Part shown: positions 18,971-28,700 of the stretch, one piece after another | How positions within the stretch are numbered: the stretch's first letter is position 1 | How the letters are laid out: each line of letters begins with the position of its first letter | DNA from: Bacteroidia bacterium | GTDB taxonomy: Bacteria; Bacteroidota; Bacteroidia; B-17B0; Aurantibacillaceae | Direction of reading: 5' to 3' | DNA length: 64,000 nt | Assembly: GCA_016787445.1 (NCBI GenBank) | Contig: JAEUTQ010000073.1 | Location: 1-64,000, forward strand | The notes under the pieces: generated by a model | Database searches by the model: none | Seen by the model: the letters and a program-made list of their open reading frames with translations, nothing else | Told to the model about the DNA's origin: nothing | Made by a program: the position numbers and the translations under genes

Positions 18971-20175
18971 TATTTGATATTTAGAAAGTGAGCTTTAATG
19001 TGGTTAATGACATCTACCGCTATTTCCTGTTTACTTTTAAACTCAAAATTAACCAAATTATTGTGTTTATCAATGATAGTAACGGTGTTAAAGTCGGCAC
19101 CAAAAGCCGGATTTTTTTCAGAAGTTGTATTAGCGACAACCATATCCAGATTTTTTGCTACCATCTTTTTGCTGGCATAATCCAAAGTATCGTTTGTTTC
19201 AAGAGCAAAGCCTACCAAAATCTGTTTTTTCTTTTTACGACCCAATTCGGCAAGAATATCATTTGTTTTAGTGAGCTCTAGGCTCATTTCATTTTCCTTC
19301 TTTTTAATCTTGATATCACTCGCCGTAGAAGGTTTATAGTCTGCAACCGCAGCCGTTAAAATAGCTACATCACATTGGTCATAAACTTTTGTGCAAGCCT
19401 CATACATTTGTTGAGCCGACTCAACTCTTACCAGATTAACATTTTTGTTTTTTGGAGAATAGGCCGATGGTCCCAAAACTAAAGTAACCGCAGCGCCTTG
19501 TGAAGCTAGTTCGTCAGCAATGGCTATTCCGGTTTTACCTGAACTTCGGTTACCGATAAACCTTACCGGATCAATGGCTTCATAAGTTGGACCGGCGTTC
19601 ACTAAAAATTGCTTTCCTGCCAAAGGCAAAGCACTTAACAAATCACTTTCAATAAACTTAATAATATTCTCAGGCTCAGCCATTCTACCCTCACCACTTA
19701 AACCACTGGCTAACTCACCGCTCTCGGCAGGAATAATGATATTTCCATTGTTTTTTAAAGTCTCCAAATTTGATTTAGTACTTGGGTGTTGATACATATC
19801 CAAATCCATGGCGGGTGCAAAATAAACCTTAGAACGGGCCGATAAATACACTGCACAAAGCAAATTATCACAAATTCCCTGAGCCATTTTTGCCATGGTG
19901 TTTGCCGTGGCCGGAGCTATTAAAATCAAATCGGCCCATTCGGCTAATTGTACATGGTTATTCCAATTTGAACGAATATCAAAAAAATCAATCAGCACTT
20001 CGTTTTTACTGAGAACAGAAAGAGTTCCAGGCGTTACAAACTCTTTAGCGCTTGGCGTCATCACTACCTTCACATGTGCACCGGCTTTCACAAAAAGTCT
20101 AACCAAATGCGCGCATTTATAAGCAGCAATTCCACCGCTAATACCTAATACTATATTTTTATTCTGAAGCACCAT
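18970..20175 (-). CDS. coaBC: Bifunctional phosphopantothenoylcysteine decarboxylase / phosphopantothenate-cysteine ligase
   Basis: 401 residues, usual length. The CoaC half (1-190) has the flavin fold (VLGISGGIAAYKCAHLVRLF), the catalytic His in SNWNNHVQLAEWADLILIAPATANTMAKMA, and the FAPAMDLDMY motif. The CoaB half has NAGPTYEAIDPVRFIGNRSSGKTG, the nucleotide and dimer motif. It joins cysteine to 4'-phosphopantothenate and decarboxylates the product on the way to coenzyme A in the cytosol. It sits inside the conserved bamD/rpoZ/coaBC/porD cluster, 58 bp after rpoZ. Confidence 0.95.
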   Translation of the reverse strand: MVLQNKNIVLGISGGIAAYKCAHLVRLFVKAGAHVKVVMTPSAKEFVTPGTLSVLSKNEVLIDFFDIRSNWNNHVQLAEWADLILIAPATANTMAKMAQGICDNLLCAVYLSARSKVYFAPAMDLDMYQHPSTKSNLETLKNNGNIIIPAESGELASGLSGEGRMAEPENIIKFIESDLLSALPLAGKQFLVNAGPTYEAIDPVRFIGNRSSGKTGIAIADELASQGAAVTLVLGPSAYSPKNKNVNLVRVESAQQMYEACTKVYDQCDVAILTAAVADYKPSTASDIKIKKKENEMSLELTKTNDILAELGRKKKKQILVGFALETNDTLDYASKKMVAKNLDMVVANTTSEKNPAFGADFNTVTIIDKHNNLVNFEFKSKQEIAVDVINHIKAHFLNIK

Positions 20176-20233
20176 AAAAACAAAAGGCAGTAAGCGTAAA
20201 GCCGACTGCCTTTAATATAATTAAGATAAAATC

Positions 20234-20557
20234 TTATTCACTTTTGTTTGGGTTACGGTAATAGATTTTGTCTTCTAAAAATTCTTGAACTGAAATTAAG
20301 CTTGGTTTTGGAAGCTTTTCGTAGAATTTAGAAATTTCGATTTGCTCACGGTTTTCAAAAATCTCCTCTAAATTATCAGAATGACTTGAAAACTCCTGTA
20401 ATTTAGCCGATAACTCTTCCTTCATTTCAGAGCTGATTTGGTTAGCACGTTTGCTCATGATAGCCACCGCTTCATAAATATTTCCGGTAACTCCGTCAAA
20501 TTTGCGGATATCACGAGTTACTGTAGTTAATTCGGCGTTAGTTTTTTTAAAATCCAT
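20234..20557 (-). CDS. rpoZ: RNA polymerase omega/Rpb6-like subunit
   Basis: 107 residues. NIYEAVAIMSKRANQISSEMKEEL is the omega/Rpb6 signature (a helix with A-I-x-S-K-R-A). The first 20 residues and the long acidic C-terminal tail are the usual Bacteroidota extensions. It binds the beta' subunit of RNA polymerase. Position between bamD (1 bp gap) and coaBC supports the call. Confidence 0.88.
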   Translation of the reverse strand: MDFKKTNAELTTVTRDIRKFDGVTGNIYEAVAIMSKRANQISSEMKEELSAKLQEFSSHSDNLEEIFENREQIEISKFYEKLPKPSLISVQEFLEDKIYYRNPNKSE

Positions 20558-20558
20558 T

Positions 20559-21374
20559 TTATTGCGCTTTAATTAAATTCTCTTTTACTTGTTTGCTGCT
20601 TGTATAAACAGCTTCTACTTTTTCCAAAAATTTACTTTGGGGATACAAATCTACGAATTTTAAGTAATTATCAATAGCTCCATCCAATCTTTCGAGTTTT
20701 TTTGAAGGAATACTGTTAATAGCAAGCAAATAGTATGAATCTATCATCAAATAATAGCTCTCTTCCACGTATTTTGAGTCCGGAAACTCCTTAATAAAAT
20801 TCTTACTGGCGGTAATCGTAGCCTTGTAATCACTCAGCTTAAAATACTGTTTCATAATGTCATAATCCTTATTTTCAAGCTTTTGACGTAATTTATCGAT
20901 TAAAACATTACAAGTGTCAATACGGCTGCTTTCGGGAAAATTATCCACAAACGTTTGGAATTCCTTTATCGCGTTTTTTGTATCCGTTTGATCGAGGGTG
21001 TAATAGGGTGAATTCAAATAATAGCAATACGCATTCATGAAATAACACTCTTCGGCATGTTTACTGGAAGGAAATTGACGCACGAAATTCTTAAAGTGAT
21101 ACTGAGAAAGGGCGTAATCGCCTTGGTAATAATTACAATAGGTATAATAATAATAAACCTCTTCCGCCTTTTCGCTGCCTTTGTAAATTGGAATTAATTC
21201 TTCGTACAGCTGAATAGCTTTTACGTAATTTTCCTTTTTATAATATTCCGCTGCTTTAGTTAGTTTTTTATCGTAATCAGAGCTTTTTGTGAGCCGATTA
21301 AAACGCCAGGCTTCGCATGAAGCGCCAAGAATAAACAGACTAAAAACGAAAAGGTATTTGGTGATTTTTTTCAA
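20559..21374 (-). CDS. bamD: Outer-membrane assembly lipoprotein BamD
   Basis: 271 residues, lipobox LGASC with Cys20. TPR-like repeats fill the rest: KAAEYYKKENYVKAIQLYEELIPIYKGSEKAEEVYYYYTYCNYYQGDYALSQYHFKNF, then FPSSKHAEECYFMNAYC, and others. It is part of the BAM complex that inserts beta-barrel proteins into the outer membrane. First gene of the bamD, rpoZ, coaBC, porD run. Confidence 0.92.
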   Translation of the reverse strand: MKKITKYLFVFSLFILGASCEAWRFNRLTKSSDYDKKLTKAAEYYKKENYVKAIQLYEELIPIYKGSEKAEEVYYYYTYCNYYQGDYALSQYHFKNFVRQFPSSKHAEECYFMNAYCYYLNSPYYTLDQTDTKNAIKEFQTFVDNFPESSRIDTCNVLIDKLRQKLENKDYDIMKQYFKLSDYKATITASKNFIKEFPDSKYVEESYYLMIDSYYLLAINSIPSKKLERLDGAIDNYLKFVDLYPQSKFLEKVEAVYTSSKQVKENLIKAQ

Positions 21375-21433
21375 TGCTTTGCAAAAATAGGCAAATATGA
21401 GGTAGCAAAAAAGCTTTTGAAAGTATTCAAAAC

Positions 21434-21462
21434 AAAAAAGCCCCGGAAAACCGGGGCTTTTT
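21434..21462 (-). terminator. Rho-independent terminator
   Basis: A near-perfect hairpin (AGCCCCGG, AAAA loop, CCGGGGCT) flanked by A and T tracts lies just after the stop codon of the 21483-22532 gene. On the minus strand it ends in CTTTTTTG. It separates that strongly promoted gene from bamD. Confidence 0.85.
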
Positions 21463-21482
21463 AAATTAATTTAAGAAATTAA

Positions 21483-22532
21483 TTATTTGTTTAAGATTAA
21501 TTTCTTAGTGATAGTGTTATTACCGGAAGTAATATTTACAAAATAAACACCACTATTGTATTCTGTTAAGTTAAGTTCATTAACAGCTGCGCCATTAATT
21601 CCTTTTTTGCTCATAATTACCTGACCTAATGAATTAGTTACATTAACATCATAAGTTAAGTTAGACAATGTAGATACTAAAGTGAAAACACCATTAGATG
21701 GATTTGGAACAACTTGGAAGAAGTTTGCTAATTCATTCTCAGTTAAACCTGTGATTGAAGAACAACCTAAAATAGGCCAAATACCTAATTCGAAGTTGAT
21801 AGTACCACCCCAGTTAGTTTTCATATCAAACCAAGCGCCGGTAGCATCTTTTTCCCAACCACTTGTTGTAGTAGCCTGATACATTTGGTAAATAACAGCA
21901 GTATCACCCAAAATAGTTGGTAATTCAACTGAAGCGAAGAAACCTGAACCGGAAATAGCAACAGGATTAGTAAAAGAGAAAGGAACTACTCCAATTGAAC
22001 TAGTTGATGAAAAAGCAGCAACAACCTGACCCATTGTAGCTGAAGTACCACCAATAGCTGTAGTTGGTGATGGACCACCAGCCATAGTACCATTGTAAAT
22101 ATTAATTCCCATTGTGTTAGTTGGAGCACCCTTAGTACCACGACCAGTAGTTGGGTTTTTGTACATTACTACGAAACATCCTGTAACAGATGGAGAAGTT
22201 AATGCGCTATAAGATGAACCTGCGTAATAAGTAGCTTTTGCAGCATCACCATAACAGTTGTTACCTGCTACGAATCCACCATAACCAGGGATTGTAGATG
22301 AAGGAGAACAAGCTGAACCAGGAATTGTGTAAATAGTTACAGTTGTAGTTGGAGCAAATGCGTTAAAGTTGTAAAGTGTATCACACTGTAATGGCATTGC
22401 GCTAGTTTTTGCATAACCTGTGTTAGAGCTTAATGTCTCACGAACACCGATATCAACAACTTGTTTACCGCTTTGAGCGAAAGAGAATGCTGCAGCGAAA
22501 ACTGCAACTCCAGAAAGTAATTTTTTAATCAT
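21483..22532 (-). CDS. Secreted protein with T9SS type A sorting domain
   Basis: 349 residues with signal peptide (MIKKLLSGVAVFAAAFSFAQ). The middle (30-260) is Gly/Ser/Thr/Ala-rich with several Cys and is not a family I recognise. Residues ~270-349 (VVPNPSNGVFTLVS ... NSLGQVIMSKKG ... NSGVYFVNITSGNNTITKKLILNK) form a T9SS type A sorting domain, so the protein should be exported to the surface. It has its own -7 box and a strong terminator, so it is a single-gene unit and may be highly expressed. Confidence 0.85.
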   Translation of the reverse strand: MIKKLLSGVAVFAAAFSFAQSGKQVVDIGVRETLSSNTGYAKTSAMPLQCDTLYNFNAFAPTTTVTIYTIPGSACSPSSTIPGYGGFVAGNNCYGDAAKATYYAGSSYSALTSPSVTGCFVVMYKNPTTGRGTKGAPTNTMGINIYNGTMAGGPSPTTAIGGTSATMGQVVAAFSSTSSIGVVPFSFTNPVAISGSGFFASVELPTILGDTAVIYQMYQATTTSGWEKDATGAWFDMKTNWGGTINFELGIWPILGCSSITGLTENELANFFQVVPNPSNGVFTLVSTLSNLTYDVNVTNSLGQVIMSKKGINGAAVNELNLTEYNSGVYFVNITSGNNTITKKLILNK

Positions 22533-22558
22533 TTTGGTTTTTTTTATTGGTTAGGTTG

Positions 22559-22566
22559 CAAAGTTA
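22559..22566 (-). promoter_or_regulatory. -7 box for the T9SS cargo gene
   Basis: TAACTTTG on the minus strand fits TAnnTTTG, 27 nt upstream of the ATG at 22532. No clear TTG is found at the usual -33 spacing. Confidence 0.45.
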
Positions 22567-22689
22567 ATCAAAAAGTTTTGGATTATTGGACTTTTAACAA
22601 TTAACAAAGCTCCGATAAAAACTAATTTTTCCGCCAAAAAAATTTGTGAAAAAAATTGGTAAATAGCATCTTATATATAGCTTAAATGC

Positions 22690-22697
22690 TAATTTTG
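22690..22697 (+). promoter_or_regulatory. -7 box for the giant PD40/SPOR gene
   Basis: TAATTTTG fits TAnnTTTG. It lies downstream of an in-frame ATG at 22686 and 45 nt upstream of the ATG at 22743, so it supports the latter as the true start. No good -33 element. Confidence 0.45.
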
Positions 22698-22742
22698 ACT
22701 AAAATTCTGTATCATATCAATTCATTTGTCCGTATAAACGGT

Positions 22743-25700
22743 ATGTTTTCCAAAACCCGAGTTTTCTTTATTGGATTCATTCTACTTAATTTACTGTTTT
22801 CTAGTAATTTAAACGCACAGCAATTTAAGAACGAACAGGAATTAAGAAAAGAGGCCGACAAACTTTTTGATGATGATGACTTTACGAAAGCATACAATCT
22901 TTATGCGCAGTTAGTGGCGCTTTATCCAAAAGATCCGGAGTTGAATTACAAATTGGGCGTTTGTATGCTGTATTCGGAGGCAGATAAGAAAAAATGCTTT
23001 TCCTATTTGAAATTTGCTGCACTCCACCCTTCTGATGCCCCTAAAGACGCTAAGTTTTATTATGCAAAGGCTTTCCACATCAATTACCTGTTTGATGAGG
23101 CTATTTATTTTTATAAAGAGTATAAAAAAGTGGGCAGCCCCTCACAACAAAAGAAACTTCAGGTCGATAAAGAGATTACTTCCTGCGTTAACGGTAAACG
23201 TTTACTAGCCACATTGTCCGAATTGGTGGTGATGAATAAAAAACAATTAAACGAAACGGATTATTTCAGAAGTTACGACTTAAGTACCATCGGCGGAAAG
23301 CTCTTAGTAAAACCGGATCAATTCCGCACTTCTTACGATAAAAAGAAAAAGGAAAAGTCGGTTGTTTACATTCCGAAATCAGGCGATAAAATTTATTTCT
23401 CCAGTTTTGGTGAAGATGGCAGTACAGGAAGAGATATCTATTACGCCGTGAAAGTTTCTCCCGATAAATTCTCAAAACCCGTTAAACTTCCAACCATTAA
23501 TACTGAGTTTGATGAAGATTATCCTTTCCTGCATCCTGACGGTCGTACTTTATATTTCAGTTCAAAAGGCTTTAACAGCATGGGTGGATACGATGTTTTC
23601 AAATCTACCTATGATGATGCAACCGGTACCTGGTCATCTCCTGTTAATTTAGAATTCCCAATTAACTCTCCGGATGATGATTATTTATTCGTGACCGATT
23701 CATCTGAGAAATACGCTTACTTCTCCACCGGTCGTCAAAGTCCACCCGGTAAAATTGATGTATTGAAAGTAAAAACAGAACGCGTTCCTATGACTGTTGC
23801 CTTTATTAAGGGAACTGTTTTAAAAGAAGATGCGCGTCAAAGTTTACTTTCTAAAATTACCGTAAAGGATATGGAAACCGGCAAAGTAGTTGGCGTGTTT
23901 CAGGCAAAAGATAATGGTGACTACTCGATGGAGGTTCCAAACGGCGGTAAATTATTATACACCGTAGAAACTCCGGGCTTGCCAGTACAATCCGATAAAG
24001 TAATTCTTCCAATGGCCACTTCATTTGCGCCATTTAAGCAATCTATTTCTTACGATAATAAAGTGTTGAAGATTATCAATTACTTTGATTCACCACCGGA
24101 TGACAACAGCTATTTACAATACTTAGAGTTAATTGAAAAGAAAGCGAAACTTGAGGTTAATGAAAACGACGTAAAAGCTGCCACTGTAAGTCAACCGTTA
24201 GCTACTAACGAAAAAGACCCGAAAGCAGTAACTACAACCAACCCGACTATAACGCCACCTGTAACGGATACAAAAAAACCGAATGAGGATGTAAAAGTAA
24301 ACGCGGCCAATACAAATTCTACCACGGCTGTAAAACCGGCCTACTCAAACGACCAATTAGTAAACATTGCTAAAGAAGATGCACAAGAAGCTTATACGGA
24401 GGCTAACAAGATTAACCAGGATGCCAGTGATGCGAAAGAATTAGCTGAACAAAAGAAAATAGAAGCGGATAAATTAAAATCACAAGCGGATGAAGCGGCT
24501 ACGTATGCGGCTTCTGTAAGCGACCCTGTGAAAAAAGAAGAAGCGGTAAAAGAAGCTGAGAAGATTAAATCGGATGCCGAATCGGCCGCAAAGGTGGCTG
24601 AAACGCTAAACGAATTAGCGAAAAGTTTAGAAAAGGATGCACTTGCTAAGAAAAACGAAGCAGACTTAAACAACCAATATGCGATGCAACTTGAAAACGT
24701 TGCAAAAAACAAGAATAATAAAGAAGCTGCCAACAAACTGAATGAATTACAGCAACAAGTTTCTGCTATTGGAGAACCTAAAAAAGAATCGGATGCCGTT
24801 TATGAGAAAATAAAATCAAACGCCGAGCAAAAACAAACCGAGATAGCCAAAGCGGAAGCTAAATCCAATGAAATTAAAAATGAAATTATTGATATCAATA
24901 AGGAAATTAATCTAAATGAAACAGAAATTAAAAACACGAAAGATAAATCCTTAAAGAAAAGTTTAACGACACAGGTTAATGAATTAAAAGTTGATTTAGA
25001 AAAGAAAAACACAGAATTAGCCGCTAATGAAAAGAAAGTAGAAGATTTAAAAACTGCCGCTAAAACAAACGAAACAGAACTTTACTTAGCGAATCAAATA
25101 AAAACAACCGATTCCAAAACTGCGGTGGCTACTCCTATTCTTCCATCTGCAACAACAACCACCACTTCTTCTACACCGGTTACCGCCAAAGTTACACCTG
25201 AAAGTGTAGCGGCTAAGTATAATGAGAAACTAAATCCTATTGCAGGAAATGAAAGCAAGGAAAATCTTCAAAGCTCAAATATTATTTTATCCGATTATAA
25301 TAAAGAGTTGACTTCTTTAATTGTTGCCGACAATAATAAATTAAAGTCTGCCAAAACAGAAGCTGAAAAAACAGCGCTTAAAAATGAAATTGCGGCCTAC
25401 CAAAAACAAAAAGATGCTAACGTAAAGCAGATAGCGGCTAATACGAATAAAATAAACGGACAAGAACCGGCGGTGGCGATTACCAATACGCCAACTGCAA
25501 CATCCGAAAAAACAACGGCCATTGCTTCAAATACTACGCCTGCTTCCACTGCTAACACAGTTGCTTTTGACGGTAAGGACGATTTAAATAAATTAACGGC
25601 GCTTAAAGCCAATGTAAACACTTCTAACAATCCGGCCTTTGCATATAATGATTATAAAGATGCCAATGCCATTAACTTAAAGAAAGAAGCTGAGACTAAA

Positions 25701-28700
25701 TTAAAATCAACCGAAACAACCAAAGCTGAATTAGATAACGCGATTAGTAAAGCGGAAGAATCCATTAAAACAAATACTGCCACCACTGCCGGTGGAAACA
25801 AGGATGCTTTATTAGCACAAGGTGATGCCTTTGCTTCCAAAGCAAAAGAAACGCGCGCTACTGCTAACACCAAATCCGGTGCTGAAAAAGAAAAATTATT
25901 AACTGAGGCTAAACAATTAGACGCAGATGCGAATAAAAAATATTTGGAAGCAAGTGATCTAACTAAAAAACAAAACAAGTTTAACTTCGATTTAAATAAC
26001 CAAAATATTACTGAGCTAGTTAATCAGGCTACCTATTTAAATAAAAACACGCCTGAAAACACGGCCAACTTAAATGAAGCGAACAAATTAAATACCGAAG
26101 CAAATAATTATTTGAAGCAAGCTACCGCGATGCGCGATGAGGCTAACGGACTCGGAAGTGATGCTGCTAAGTTAGGTACCATTAGTAATGCGGAAGAAAA
26201 AGAAGCGGAAGCTTTAGCGAAGCAGGATGCAGCCATCAAAATATTATTAAAATCAAATCCGGGTTACGAACTTAAGAAAGCTGAGTTTAACGAAAACCCG
26301 AATGCTGCTGCTTTAACTCAGGTTAATCAGAAATACAACCAGTTGAACAAAGAAAAACTGGATGCCTATATGACCTTGAGTAAAGCCAATCAAAACGAAT
26401 ATAAAGCACAAAACACCAAGCTTTCTCAAAACCCTGCTATTAAGAACAACAGCAATGCGGAAGCCGTTAGTTTAAAGAAACAAGCCGAGACCGCCAATAC
26501 ACAAGCGGTGGGATTAATCAGCAAAGCTTTAACCGAAAACAACAGCGAAGCAAAACAGAACTTGTTGTTAGAAGCGAATAAAAAAGAAGTCGAAGCCTTG
26601 GCGCTCTTAACTAAAGCGAATGAACAATTACAAAGCGGTGCGATTGCTTCCAATGAAAAACCAATTAAAGAAACAAAAGAACCAGTTACTGAAACCAAAG
26701 AGCCCGTTACCACCAATACTGTTGCTGTAACGGAAACCAAAGAGCCTGTAACGACGAATACAGTAGCGGTAACTGAAACGAAAACGCCAGTAACCGAAAC
26801 TAAAGAACCTGTAACAACAAATACCGTAGCAGTTACTGAAACTAAAACACCGGTGAAGGAAACGAAAGAACCTGTTACCAGTGGTACTGTGGCTGTAAAT
26901 GAAACGAAAACACCGGTTAAAGAAACGAAAGAACCTGTGGTGAAGGAAACAAAAGAACCGGCTGTAAAAGAAACCAAGGAACCTGTTGCTACGGTAACAC
27001 CTACTAAAACTTCTACACCAAAAACCACTACTTCTGTTGCCGCTAATACACCAACCATCAATCCTGAATATAAAGTATTGAAGGATGAATCGGTGAAATC
27101 AACGATTGGCTTTATCGATCAAAATCCTGTGGCGCATAAAAATAGCGAAGCTTCTTCTGTGAAAACCAATGCTATTACAAACCTTATTGCTTTAGGTAAC
27201 GAATACAGCACTATCGAAGATGAGATAAAGAAAACACCGGGTAGTCAGATGGGCGTTGAAGCCACCAAAGCGAACATTGATAAATTAAATAACGAAGCAG
27301 ATAATTACGACAAACAAGCGTCTGTTAAACGTAAAGAAGCTGCTGAAAAATCAGGTGAAGAGAAAGATCAGTTGGTGAAAGAAATAACGGAACTTGAAAA
27401 TAGATCCTTTATCTCTAAAACAAATAGCGCCGACTTACAAAAACAATTGAACGAAGCGCAATTGAAATACAACGACGCGGCCATTGCTAATTACATAGAA
27501 AAAGCAAAAACCGCCGAAGCTCCTGAATTAGCGGAAATACAAGATGCCCTTACACAAATTAATAATTCCAAAAAACAAGCAAGTAATTTAAGAGATGAAG
27601 CCAACAGCATTACCAACTCTTCGGCTAAATTAGGTGCTTACAGTAACGCGGAAGAAAAAGAAGCGGAAGTTCTAAATAAACAAGCTGAAATCATCCGTTC
27701 ATTACGCAAATACGATTTAACTTACTCTCCTGCTCCATTGGTTATCAATACCAACGCGGAAGATAATATCAGTCCGGAGTTGAAGATGAAGAAAGACGCG
27801 GTGTTGCAAAAACAAAACACCGAACTTGAAAATCTGAACCGTGCTAATGTGATGGAGTATGAAACGCTTAATGAGCAATTACCTGTAGTATTAAACGAAA
27901 AACAAAAGCAGAATAAAGCCGACGCTGAAAATTTAATTACATCGAGCAAACAATTAAACGATAAAGCAAACCAAACATCGGATGCTAAATTAAAGAAGGA
28001 TTACCTAAGCCAGGCGGCTAAAAAGAGTCAGGAAGCTGTGGTTGCTTTAAACAAAGCGTACGAGAAAGACCTTATTGCTAAAAACACCAAGCCAACCAAA
28101 ACAACTACTAAACCTGTAAAAGAAAAACCTGTAACCGAAACTTCTGAGCCGGTGGCAACAACGAAGCCGGTGAAAGAAAAGCCGGTGAAGACTGTGAAAG
28201 AGAAACCTGTAAAAGAACCGTCTGAACCTGTTGCAACTACTAATACTTCAAAAGAAACAACAAGTGCAGGAACGAATCAGGTTAACTTAACTGTAAAAGG
28301 TTTAGAAATTAAAACCGGTAATGTTTACAGCGCTTCTAATCCAATTCCTGTAGATCAGAAAATTCCGGATGGACTTGTCTTCCGTGTGCAGGTTGGAGCG
28401 TTTAAATCGCCTATTCCTAATAATACATTTAAAGGTTTAACGCCTGTTAATGCGCAAACAACACCTAATGGTTTCTTACGTTATACTGTGGGTAATTTTG
28501 AGAAGTTTGAAGAAGCAACCGGCGTTAAAAATGATTTACGTAAAATGGGCTATAACGATGCATTTGTAGTTGTATTCTATAACGGTCAGCGTATTACGGT
28601 TAATGAGGCGATTAACATTTTACAGAAAGAGGGTAAAGAAGTTATTGCTACCAACAATACCAGTGCAGGTATTCCTAACAACGCTAACATTGCCAAGAAC

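Noticed and set aside
22686-22742. Longer start of the giant PD40/SPOR gene
   Set aside because: It precedes a -7 box, and the signal peptide begins at 22743.
26426-27061. 211-codon open frame on the minus strand (Val/Thr/Ser-rich)
   Set aside because: It is the antisense of the KEPV/TETK repeat tract of the giant gene; its repetitive sequence mirrors that tract and it has no upstream signals.
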